Position numbers and translations under genes: made by a program. From positions 19,664,501 through 19,728,500 of the forward strand of contig CM065295.1 in assembly GCA_032871835.1 (NCBI GenBank): a stretch of DNA of 64,000 bases, given 5' to 3'. The stretch is from Dipteronia dyeriana. Lineage: Eukaryota > Streptophyta > Magnoliopsida > Sapindales > Sapindaceae. Positions 10,621 to 21,613 of the stretch are shown here, piece after piece; the stretch's first letter is position 1, and every line of letters begins with the position of its first letter. The notes below the pieces were generated by a model. That model made no database searches and was not told the DNA's origin. It saw only the letters and a program-made list of their open reading frames with translations.

Positions 10621-11658
10621 TATTGGGGCTTTGGGTTTGAGATTGAGAGTTTCCATCAAATTGTTTGTAAACTTTCTACAATCAATATGATTTATTCTCA
10701 TTTCATCGTTCGTGGATATAGGTCAAGTCCGAACCACTTAATTTTTTTAATTATTATTAAGTTACAACAAGAAGATAGCAAAGAAAATGGTTACGTGGAT
10801 TGAAAACGTCCCACTCTTTTGTTACAACCATCCAGCCGACATTGATGTCATGCCTATTCTTGTCATGTTAATTATCATTCATTCCATATCACATATGTTT
10901 CTTCAAAAAAAATTAAAAAAATTGCTTATTACACTTTTATATAAACCGTCGGTTTGGTTCTTATATAGTTATATGTAGCTCGAACGCTGTTTTATATGTG
11001 ACCGACACTAAAAAATATTTAATTTCGAGAGTATCCTTTGGCAACAACATTTATTATTCTCTAGAATACATCTCGAATAACGCAAACATGGTGGTTGGCA
11101 CTAGATTAAAATATTCCTTGTGTTTATTTAAAAATTTCAAAACACCTTCAACCCAGTTCGTGAATACTGGATATACCATTTCCGATACATTTATTATTGT
11201 CAATGTCAAAATTTGATATAAAAAAATATAAAATTATATATTTAAGACAATAATTTGATTCAAACTGTTTCTAATGTATAGTTATATTTAAAATATTATT
11301 TTTATTATTTTTATTATTTTATTAATTAAAATTATAAAAATCAATAACTACCATTATTCTATTTATTATCTCTTTTTTTAAAATTGAATAAAAAAAAATG
11401 AAAAATAAAGACAAAAATGGAAGAATGTTTAATTTCTAAAAAATAGTTGAAGTGGAAAAAAAAAATTGGTTGAAATAACATTAATGTATATTAAATTTAA
11501 ATTAATTTAAACATTTATTGATATGTCAAATTTGATACAATATTTAACAGTGAATTGGAGAAAAGTTTTTAAATAATATGTTAAATTTTAGTATCGACCA
11601 AGTATTAGAGATATTTCTTATATTATTATTATTATTATACTGTTATATTCATTTATTA
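10621..11658. other. AT-rich intergenic sequence
   Basis: Only short chance ORFs occur here. No gene, domain or element boundary is visible. Confidence 0.5.
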
Positions 11659-11667
11659 TTGATATAA

Positions 11668-13239
11668 GGGAAAGTATCATTTTGCCTCCTAAGTTTAATC
11701 ATATTATTAAGATGAGGACATGGTTTGGACATATTGGTTGATCTCCCCCCTCAAATGGAAATAATGTATTATATGTCCCTTCTGTTACTTTTTTCATTCA
11801 TTAAATGTATTAAATACCCCCTATGATACATTTACTCTATATAGTTACCATTTTACCCTTACAATTCATTAAATACAAAAATAAAAAAAAAATAAAAAAA
11901 ATAGAAAAACAAAAAAATTAAACAAAACATAATTAAAAAATGATATCCAACATCCATCTGATCTCTTTTTATTTAATTTTAAAAACCAAATTAAAAATAA
12001 CTAAAATTAAAGAATTTTAAAAAATATATCTAGATATCTTATTTGGTTATTCATCTTCACCAAGAACATCCACCTCCATCTCCACCTGAACACACCCATC
12101 ATCCACCGTCGAACCACCCATCGCCACCCCAAAATCCAGCCAGCCACTACCACGTCCACGCAACAACCCACCCAAAATCCAAATTCGAAACCAAATCAAT
12201 CCAATTTGAAACCAAATCGAAACTGATTCACCACAAAATCCACAATTGAAACAAAATCGATCAAAAAAAAAACCCCAAACTGGATCTTAAAAATTCAAGA
12301 AAAAAAAAAAACAATTCACCATTTATCAGCCACCAAACCCAGAAATCATCGCCAAACCAATCCAACCACCAGAACACAATCTCTTTCTGTCACCGTGATT
12401 ATCATATTCTCCACCGGACCACCACACCTCAAAGACCAAACCGTGAACCACCCCCAAAATCCAGCCACCACCGTGAACCATACAACAACCCACCCCAAAT
12501 CCATATTCGAAACACCCAAACCCAAACCATTGAAACACTTACCAAACCTAAATCCTTATGTTCGAACCACTAACCAAACATATCCAGAACATTAATCCCA
12601 AAAAATCAAATTAAAACCTAATCTACCCAAATTGAAATCGAAACCAAATCGAACCAAAACCAAATTGAAGCCGAATCGACCCAAATAGAAACCAATCAAA
12701 ACCTAATCTTGAGGGTTTTGTATTAGAGTTTTCGATGGTTTCAATAGGGGGTTTTGAGAGATTTCATACCACCAAACCCAGATTCGATTCAAAAATCCAA
12801 GAAACAAATCGAACCAAACCGAAACAGAAGTTGAAGAACAACAACAACAACAAGTGGGTTGGTTATGGTGGTGATCAAAGGATGAGATGGATCGATGGTG
12901 GTGGTGGTGGTGATTCGGTGGTGGTGGTGGTGGTGGTTCAGTGGAGAGAATGATGATCGGATGAGAGAGAGACAAAAATAGTTGTATGATAGAGAGAGAG
13001 TTGGTTTATAGAGATTATTTTTTTTTAATTTTTTAATTTTTTTAATTTTATGCTTTTACAATAATGCCCTTCAATTTTAACGATCAACAGTGGTCAACAG
13101 TTATTTTAGATGGTAAATATGACAGAAGGGGGTCTTTATAGGTTTGTTTGATTTCAGGGGGAGAAAAAACCAATATGCCCAAACCATGTCCTCGTTTTAA
13201 TAATAGGGTTAAACTCATGAGGTGAAATGATACTTTCCC
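11668..13239. mobile_element. Non-autonomous Mutator-like element (MULE), copy 1
   Basis: Long imperfect terminal inverted repeats (about 120-150 bp) begin GGGAAAGTATCATTT at both ends. Flanking 9-mers TTGATATAA at 11659-11667 and 13240-13248 are identical, and a 9-bp TSD with long TIRs is diagnostic of MULEs. The 1.57-kb interior has an AT-rich rim and a C-rich core with CCACC and AACC-type runs, giving proline/histidine-rich ORFs on either strand. There is no transposase. The core could be captured host sequence (Pack-MULE) or element-specific low complexity. A related copy sits at 50630-52144. Confidence 0.88.
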
Positions 13240-13489
13240 TTGATATAATGAAAATTGTTACAACTTGATTTTTATGAATGTTATAATAATCATTATGATT
13301 TCATAATGGGTTCTTTTTTATATAGCACACTTTCCAATGCCATTTGTAGAAAAGTCACTATGTTAATAATTTTTTATGGAAATAACACCAATTAATCTGT
13401 TCTGTCAAAATTGCACCTTTGTTTTTTTTCCCTTTCTCTTTACTTTTTAAACTTCTTTCCCTCTATCTCTTTCTTCCTCTCTCTGTTTT

Positions 13490-14035
13490 TTTTTTCAAAG
13501 ACCTCCATTGATGGACCTCCATTAGAGGTCGAACAAACCTCCAATGGATGTCGTCAAAACGGTTGACTCCATTAGAGGTCATTTCGACGACCCACAATCT
13601 CTGTTAAAAAAAAATGGAAATAAGTCTCGGGCAACTGAAAATAAGTCTCAGTAGTTGAAAATAAGTCTCGGATAGCTGGTTATAAGTCTCAGGTAGCAAT
13701 AAGTCTCGGGTAATTGAAAATAAGTCTTGATTATCTGAAAATATGTCTCAAATAAATGGAAATAAGTCTCAGATAACTGAAAATAAGTCTCGAGTAGCTG
13801 GTTTTAAGTCTTATGTAGCAATAAGTCTCGGGTAATTGGAAATAAGTCTAGGGTAGTTAACAATAAGTCTCAGGTGACCTACCCAAGAATTATTACCGAA
13901 ACTTATTTTCAGATTTTTTTTTGTCTTATGCTTCGTTGACCATCAATGGAGGTCGAGGTCATTTCGACATACAATGGAGGTTTTTTCGACCTCCATTTGA
14001 GGTCTGTCCGACCTCCATTAATTCTTTAATAAAAT
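13490..14035. repeat. Minisatellite flanked by inverted GACCTCCATT motifs
   Basis: From about 13617 to 13876 a unit of roughly 19-23 bp with core AATAAGTCTCGGGTAGCTG is repeated about a dozen times. A higher-order period near 125 bp is visible, since the block with GCAATAAGTCTCGGGTAATTG occurs twice. On both sides lie clusters of GACCTCCATT and its inverse (13500-13590 and 13940-14020), so the whole can fold back. Pyrimidine-rich then purine-rich flanks extend the symmetry to about 13430-14100. It is probably a MITE-like or foldback element; I could not fix its termini. Confidence 0.7.
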
Positions 14036-14381
14036 AAAAAAAGAGGAGAGAGAGAAGAGAGAGAGAGAAAAAAATAAAAAGAAAAATGAAAAGTAAAAAA
14101 GTAAGTGAGTTTATTTTAGTTTCATCACATACTTTGGTGCTAAAAAACATAGAATTAATAATCCCACAAAACCAAACCTATTTGGTTCTATTTCCCTCTA
14201 TTCCCTCTTTCATAATTACATTAATGACAACCCTTTTTTATAGAGTTGTCAAAGCATTTTGGTGAGATGAGATAATTCCCTAAAATCATGTTTCAATTTG
14301 TTCTACAAAGAAGTATTGTATGATAGTTGTTCAATACTTTCTTTACTTTGGGAGTGCACCTTAACCGAATTTGGTCATTGA

Positions 14382-14984
14382 GGGTGTGTTTGGTACGCGG
14401 TACAGGACAGGACAAGGTGGGATAGTTTGTTCTTGTCCATCGTTTTGCACGTCCTTAGCATGGGACAGAACGGGACAATGTGGGACAAAAATCACAAGAA
14501 CTTGTCCCACCCAAGACCTTAGGACAACTTGTCCCATGACATGTGACAGGTGTCAAAATGATCAATTTACCCTTTAAATTTTCAAATAATTACAATCATG
14601 TCCAATAAATTATATATTATAATTACATATAATATATTGTATATTATATAATATTACTAAATATAATAAAATAATATATATATATATATATTATAGAAAA
14701 TATGATATATATATATATATAATGTTATATATAATATTATTATATATTATTATATATTAATATATATATATAATATTATAGTCTATGTTGTTATATATAT
14801 AACAAGGGTACTCTGGTCATTTGAATCTCTTGTTCCGTCCTGTCCCAGCCATACCAAACGCATAACAGTACAGTTTATAGTTTTGTCCAGGCCTTCCAAA
14901 CACAATATAGAACAACATGTTCAGTCATGTCCTGTCCAGTCTAGTCCCACTTTATCCTGTCCCATCTCCGTACCAAACGTACCC
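14382..14984. mobile_element. PIF/Harbinger (Tourist-like) MITE
   Basis: The left end GGGTGTGTTTGGTACG and the reverse-complemented right end GGGTACGTTTGGTACG form the TIR, and TGA flanks both sides (14379-14381 and 14985-14987), giving a 3-bp TSD. Subterminal regions carry several copies of GGGACA/TGTCCC in opposite orientation. The middle (14640-14800) is nearly pure TA-rich sequence. There is no coding capacity. Confidence 0.7.
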
Positions 14985-14987
14985 TGA

Positions 14988-15203
14988 ATCGTGGAGGATA
15001 GAGCATATTATTGCTCTTTTTTCGCACTCGACACTATCCTAGATGGCGGAATTGTGCAATTTGCATGCCTTGACCATATCACATCCCCATCAACATTATA
15101 TGTAATTTCGGACATGCATAACATATATGTATACAAAGACTTTTGTTTTCTTAAAAAAATAATCCTACTATTTGTTGGAGACCGGAAACTTAGAGCTCAT
15201 CAT
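14988..15203. other. Short intergenic spacer
   Basis: There is no recognisable feature between the Tourist-like element and the foldback structure. Confidence 0.4.
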
Positions 15204-17649
15204 GTAAGCGTTTTTTAGTTGCTGTTTTTTAAAAATGAAAATGAAAATGAAAACAGTATTTTTTGTTTCATTTTCGAATTCTGAAAACGCGTCTGGTAGC
15301 AAATACTGAAAGCTGTATTTTGAAAATGAAAAAGGAAAAAACGCGTCTGGTAGGTTAACCGAAAACTATCAAAAATAGAAATATCAATTTTAGTATTTTG
15401 TTTAATATTATTACAACTATAAACAAATTGATTAAATAATTAACCAATATAACTTTTATGTTGTAATTTTTAAATTAAACAAAGGTAACACATCAAAAAT
15501 TATTTCAAAAAAACATATAAAAAAATGAATTTATCAAAACTAAACTCTTAAATTATAATAAATAATTATAATATATATATATATATATATATTATAATAA
15601 TATATTAAATATTATTACATATATTAGAATTTATATTATAATAATAATATATATATATTATTTTATATATTAAAAATTATTATATTTTTATATATGAAAT
15701 ATTAGTATATTTTTTATATTATATTTTTATATATAATAATACATAATTATCACATTATATCCTGTATAAATATATAATATTTGATAATATATATATATAA
15801 TATTATATGATATATTATTATATATTTATATACTAATATATTTAGTTTTAATATATATACATAATATATATATATATAATATTATAATATTATATATATA
15901 TATGATATATTAATATTATATGATATATAATGTTAACGTCGATTTTTTGATGTGTGAGAAAAGTCAACAATATTGGATTTTAGCTGTGATCACAAAGGGA
16001 GAGAGTAATTGGACACAAGTTTTACGTGGTAAAACTCCAATGACCGGAGAAACGTCCACGGGTGGTTGAATAAACAACCGAGCCAAAATCCACTATCAAA
16101 AAAGATTTACAACTCTCGATCTCTTTTTTTTCTCTCTGTATATTGCTATATCTCCTTATAACGAGATTACGGGTCTATTTATATGTACATAGAACCCTTA
16201 TCCTTTTCGTAAAGGTAATGAAAGATTCTTGTATTTAATTATGATTGGTTACTTGTTTGGAGTAATTTGTCTTCTTTTCTATTTCGAAAATTTGTAGAGA
16301 GATTGAATGGGACTCTAGTGATATAGTCCAGTTATGACTTATTTCCTTATAAATGCGTATTTTTTTTGAAGAAATAAAATTATTGTCTGATTTGGAACCT
16401 TTTTCCTGTTTGGTATTCTATTCATCTTGAAATTCTTCTTTGACACGGATATCTTTGTGTATTTTAACATGATTCTTGGTTCGTGTGCAAGTTATGTGAT
16501 GAGTTTCTTTATCTGGGTTTCTTTATGTTTGTCCAGAGTAGAACATGATGTCAGTTAACCCCGAGCAATGTTAACTGATCCCGAGTAGAATATGATGTTA
16601 ATTAGTCCTGAGTAACCTGTTTTTATGGTTACTCGGGTTACTCTTCTTTGATGATATCTTGCGGGATATTTTCTGAATGCCTATTCAGATGTCCACTTGA
16701 CAATTTTGTCCTTTTTGTCAATGACGTATACATCTAATAAAATTTACATACGACATATAATATATATTAATATAATATATATATTATTATTTTACAATAT
16801 AATAAATTAATTTACTAATTATGTAAATATTATAATATATAATATTTTATATAATATTTATATATAGTAATATATATTATAATATTATATATATATATAT
16901 TAATATTCTATAATATTATATATTAATATATATAAAAACTATAATATATATTATATATTAATATTATATATTATAATATATTATAATATACATAAAATAT
17001 ACATAAAATATTATATATATATATATATAAGAGGGGCACTTTGATAATTTAAAAATCTTGTTCCGTCTTGTCCTAGTCATATCAAACGCATAACAGTACA
17101 ATTAATAGTTTAAGATTTTGTTTTTAATATAAAAAAAAATGAAAAACAAAAACGAAAAACGAAAAACGAAAAACGAAAAACAAGTATTTTAGGCCCTGTC
17201 TTGCAGCTATTTTTCAGTCCGTTTTTGTTTTTATTTTTCAAATACGATTTCGAAAACGCGTTAGTTAACCGTTTTTCATTTTATTTTCGAAAAAATAAAA
17301 TAAAAAACAAAACCAGTGTTAAAAGTCAAAGATTTGAAAAATACAAAATACTTGTTTTTCATTTTTTGTTTTTGTTTTTCATTTTGTTTTTCACTTTTTT
17401 TATATTAAAAAAAAATCTTAAACTATTAATTGTACTATTATCCGTTTGATATGACTAGTACAAGAAGAAACAAGATTTTTAAATTACCAAAGTGCCCCTC
17501 TTATATATATATTATAATTATATATATATATATTATAATATTAAATTTTATGTATATTATATATATTAATAATATATATTATATATCATATATATATATG
17601 TAATATATAATATTATGTAAAATATAATATTTTATAATTATGTATATTT

Positions 17650-17704
<55 letters not shown>

Positions 17705-18206
17705 AATATTATATATTTATATAGGATATAATGTCATATATTATGTATTATATTATAATTTATTTTTTATATTATTATAATATGTATATATATTATATAA
17801 TTATATTTTTATTATATAATAGTATATATAAATTATAATTATTTATTTATAATTTAAGAGTTTAGTTTTGATTAATTCATTTTTTTGATATGTTTTTTTG
17901 ACTTAATTTTTGATGTGTTACTTTTGTTTAATTTAAATACATAAATTATATTGGTTAATTATTTAATCAATTTGTTTATAGTTGTAATAATATAAAACAA
18001 AATACTAAAATTGATATTTCAATTTTTGATAGTTTTCGGTTAACCTACCAGACGCGTTTTTTCCGTTTTCATTTTTAAAATACAGCTTTCAGTATTTGCT
18101 ACCAGATGCGTTTTCAGAATTCGAAAATGAAACCAAAAATACTGTTTTCATTTTCATTTTCATTTTTATTTTTATTTTCGAAAAATAGCAATTGAAAAAC
18201 GCTTAC
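15204..18206. repeat. Large AT-rich foldback element (nested inverted repeats)
   Basis: The outer arms 15204-15575 and 17833-18206 are inverted copies of about 370 bp, both carrying GTAAGCGTTTTT at the tip and ACGCGTCTGGTAG inside. A second, inner inverted pair lies at 17027-17190 and 17345-17504 (GAGGGGCACTTTG at the tips). Its outer part resembles the end of the Tourist-like element at 14382-14984, with the shared string ATCAAACGCATAACAGTACA closely matched at 14850-14875. The spacer 17191-17344 is also found inverted at 18207-18370. TA-rich repeats fill the rest, and a solo LTR sits in the left half. I interpret this as several related MITEs nested in one another. Confidence 0.7.
15931..16755. 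mobile_element. Solo LTR (825 bp) with 5-bp TSD
   Basis: The block begins TGTTAACGTC and ends TACGACA, giving TG...CA termini. TATAA flanks it on both sides (15926-15930 and 16756-16760). It interrupts the TA-rich foldback with sequence of quite different composition. It contains ACAAGTTTTACGTGGTAAAA, a motif type common in plant LTRs, and a TATA-like CTATTTATATG (16173). No internal retrotransposon domains adjoin it, so it is a recombination-derived solo LTR. The TSD lies in TA-rich sequence and is therefore weaker evidence than usual. Confidence 0.7.
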
Positions 18207-18521
18207 AAGACGGACCCTTATATTTTTCAAATCTTTTACTTTTAATACATGTTTTGTTTTTCATTTTTTTTTTCAAAAATAAAATGAAAAACGATTAAGA
18301 AATGCGTTTTTGAAAAACGATTAAGGAATGCGTTTTTGAAAAACGGTTAACGAACGGTTATAGTTTTCAAATCACGATGTTCTATATCAAATTTGAAGAT
18401 ATATTATAAGATGAACATGAATATATATGTCTGGCAATCACAAAATTAGATTCTCCTTAGTATTGTGTGATGACACATATATAGAATACTGAATACTCTA
18501 TGCTTGTTCAATTAGTTGACT
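18207..18521. repeat. Inverted copy of the foldback spacer plus intergenic sequence
   Basis: 18207-18370 is the reverse-complement relative of 17191-17344, with repeated GAAAAACGATTAA units. 18371-18521 shows nothing recognisable. Confidence 0.5.
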
Positions 18522-19772
18522 GAAAGGAGTAGGGGTGGGCACGGTTCGGTTCAATTCGGTTCGGTTTTGGGTAAAACCGAACTGAACCGAAAATATTTCT
18601 GTTCATTCAAATTTAAACCGGTTTAAATCGAATAAGAAATGGGAACCAAACCGAACTGAACTGATTTTAAACGGTTCGGTTCGGTTCGGTTCGGTTCAAT
18701 TTGGTTTTGGGCCTAATGGGCCATATAACTTCTGTTTTTAAAATTAATGGTTGTTGGATACTAATTTCGACAAGCCCAAAGCCATAAAACTCAAATCAAA
18801 CCTAACTTAAAAACATATTAAAAAAAATTAATCATTTAAAAACATATTACATAATAATAAGTTAATAACAAATCCATTCTAAAATATAAAAAAACATATT
18901 AATACATTCTAAACTCCAAAATAAAAATTCAAAAATCGGTTAATAATAGTACATTACATAATAATACCTTCCAAAAATAAGTAATCCAACTCCAAATCAA
19001 AATTACAACTAAAATAACTCCAAAATCAAAATTACAACTAATCAAGTAGTCAACTAAAATAACATTTCAATTATAGTTTCCACACCACATTCCACAATCC
19101 ACATACATAAAATTATAAAAAAAATGCATTCCATTTTGTCACTCCTCCAGCTGCCTACAGATAAAAAAAAATGAAAAAATATATATGTATTTGTCACTCA
19201 ATCTTTGTGCAATTATGCTCCAAGGAAACAAAAAAATTATAGTGAACAATTATGCATATACCAACAATTAAAGGCTTACCTTCATGGCTTCATCAATCAA
19301 TCTACAATAGACAAATAGGTTACAGCAAGTCATAGAATGGATTAAAGGCTTTGAAATAGATTAAAGGCTTTGAAATGGATTTTCCTTAATCTTTAAAAAT
19401 TAAAAATGAAAGTTGTTTATGTTATCGTAAAAGAGGTAACAACAGTACAATCTACAATAGACAAATATTTTCACAAATTGAGAGTCTGCAAGTCATAGAG
19501 CATCTTTAAAGTAGAGAGACTCTCATTCTCTCAAAAACTAAACTTTATCCAACCCCACCATATATATGTCATGAAAAAACCTTAACAAAGCCACTCCCTC
19601 AATGAAACATGAAAAACGTAACCCAAAAACCTCTCAAATTATAATTACATAATAAGGCCTCCCAAGAATATGAAACAAATTACCGGTGGCTTTCACAATA
19701 TTCACATTGGCAAAATGATTGGAAAGAAACCCAAAATAAGGTATATTAATATATTAACAAAATTAAAATTAC

Positions 19773-19850
19773 CTGTCTAATTTTCGCAATTCCTGCTGCA
19801 GCAATGAAATCAGGAAGCTGGAATGGTTGCTTCTCAATTCCACGCTTCCC
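19773..19850 (-). pseudogene. SF3B2: Captured exon B of SF3B2 (splicing factor SF3b145)
   Basis: The 26 codons read GKRGIEKQPFQLPDF followed by IAAAGIAKIRQ. This matches the conserved part of SF3B2, the SF3b subunit of U2 snRNP, that directly follows exon A in the normal protein. The exon is bounded by TTTTTTCAG upstream and GTAATTTT downstream on the minus strand, so both splice sites survive. The frame is open and joins exon A in phase 0. No neighbouring SF3B2 exon follows within the element, so this is a fragment transported by the hAT element. Confidence 0.88.
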
Positions 19851-20365
19851 CTGAAAAAACAAAAATTCAAAACCTGATGAGATACAAATAATTTCGCACA
19901 CAAAAAGAACTGCAACCAACTCAGATCACTTCATATATATATATATAATCTTTAGACGAATCTAGCCAGGGCATTAGGGACAATGGCAATGCATCTTAAA
20001 TTACAAAGCAGATTAATTAGCACATCAACATTGAACAAATCACCTATATCTAGAATGCAAAGGTATGCCATTCTACTCCCAATTAAAGCATCAGATAAAT
20101 ATCTTTATCCCAACCCCCACTAGAAAACATATTTAAAACAAAAATCATTCAACGGTCCTCTTTGTAAAACACATACAAGTCCAGGTTCCATGGTTGTCAC
20201 AGCCGCTACCGTGTAAGAACCACATATATACATATAAGGGAAATCTTATCGACATGATTTTCCTCACCCCTTCCCTAAATCCCTCGAGTTCACTAATCAA
20301 TATTCCATCAGTATTGCATGCATATTTGAAACTAAATTAGTAAGTTTTTAGCATGAACCACTGAC

Positions 20366-20473
20366 CTGTAAAAATTTCCTCTTCTGACACCAATGTCTCA
20401 GCACAGGAACAGTATTTCGATATGCTTTCAAAAACACCAGCAGCTTAGGGTCTGCAGCAATCGCATCCCACAC
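20366..20473 (-). pseudogene. SF3B2: Captured exon A of SF3B2 (splicing factor SF3b145)
   Basis: The 36 codons contain VWDAIAADPKLLVFLKAY and RHWCQKRKFLQ, a highly conserved stretch of plant and animal SF3B2. Acceptor TATTTAG and a donor of the form CAG|GTCAG bound the exon; the donor base at +3 is a C, weaker than usual. Together with exon B (515 bases downstream on the minus strand) it encodes 62 consecutive SF3B2 residues without a stop. The rest of the gene (about 550-600 residues in plants, from general knowledge) is absent, so no functional SF3B2 can come from here. Confidence 0.88.
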
Positions 20474-20511
20474 CTAAATATCAAATATATGGATAAATTA
20501 GTCACCTTGAA

Positions 20512-20515
<4 letters not shown>

Positions 20516-20563
<48 letters not shown>
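20516..20563. repeat. (TA)n microsatellite
   Basis: About 24 TA units, inside the hAT element just upstream of captured exon A. Confidence 0.95.
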
Positions 20564-20565
<2 letters not shown>

Positions 20566-21613
20566 AAATCTACAAGAGGATATCAAAAGTATATATAGAA
20601 ACAAAAATCTTGCTAATGACTAGGTAATCAGATTGACATCACAGAACTATAACCATATCTACACTTATGCTTGAAGTATATAAAAACAAAAAAAATGGAA
20701 ACTGTCATGTAATCAGATTGAAATCATATAAAACTCTTAAGACATATACACTTGTACTAGCGAAACCATCATTTACCTTGCTCTCGTTCAAGTAGATCGG
20801 ACGAGGTGAAGACGAGCAAATCGAACATTGAGGAAGTGAGGCTTTGGCTTTTGGCTGAGCAAATCGGATCAACAGATCAGATGTTGAGCAAATCGAAACA
20901 CTGGAACAGAGTTGAGGCTTTGGCTGGCGTCTGGCGAAGAAGATGAGCAAACCAGAAGTGAAACAAAAAAAAGAAGACAAGAAGAAAATTAGAAGAAGAA
21001 AAAAAAAATTAGGAAAAGATGAAGCAGATCGGTTATTGTAGTTGTAGGAGAATAAAATTAGGAAAAGAAGAAAACAGAGAAAGTGACAAACCTTGTAGTT
21101 GTAGGAGCATATCGGAGGTTGATGCACGGAGTTGATGAGCAGATCGGAACACTGGAAGTCTGGAACGGAGTTGATGAACGCTGATGAGCAGAGTAAGAGA
21201 GGCTGCGTGTGTGTGTGTGGTGAGAAGTCTGGAATGAAAGACAGAAAGAGAATTAGAAAATTTTAGGGTTTTTTTTTCTTTTATAACCGGTTTATTTGGT
21301 TCAATCCGGTTTTTAGAAAATTAAACCGGTTTGAACCGAATAAACATTCGGTTTTCAATTTTTAAACCGGTTTAAACCGAATTAATTATACGAACCGAAC
21401 CGAACACCCTTTTTTGGTTCGGTTCTGTTCGATTTGGTTCGGTTTGCAACTTAATGCCCACCCCTAGAAAGGAGAAAAAAAAATGAAGTATTATCGGTGC
21501 AGTCAATAATAGAATATTTACTTATTGAATAACGAAGAATTAAAATGAAAAAAAAAACTCAAATCTTACTTCGCATGATTTTGTATAAACTTTTCCGGAA
21601 GAAGCATGTTGAG

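Larger units (their letters stand above)
18530..21466. mobile_element. Non-autonomous hAT element carrying SF3B2 gene fragments
   Basis: Both ends are TAGGGGTGGGCA (right end reverse-complemented), and identical 8-mers GAAAGGAG flank the element at 18522-18529 and 21467-21474; 8-bp TSDs are the hAT hallmark. The subterminal regions carry many CGGTTCGGTT/AACCGAACCG repeats in opposite orientation, typical binding-site arrays of hAT elements. No transposase is present. The 2.94-kb interior holds two host exons on the minus strand (19773-19850 and 20366-20473). Confidence 0.9.

Noticed and set aside
12703..12975. ORFs rich in Pro, His or Cys in the MULE cores (also 51057-51666)
   Set aside because: They come from CCA/GGT low-complexity runs and are open in several frames on both strands, so coding is not supported.
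13617..13876. Regularly spaced repeats resembling a CRISPR array
   Set aside because: Units abut without unique spacers of fixed length, vary in sequence, and the genome is a plant's; it is a minisatellite.
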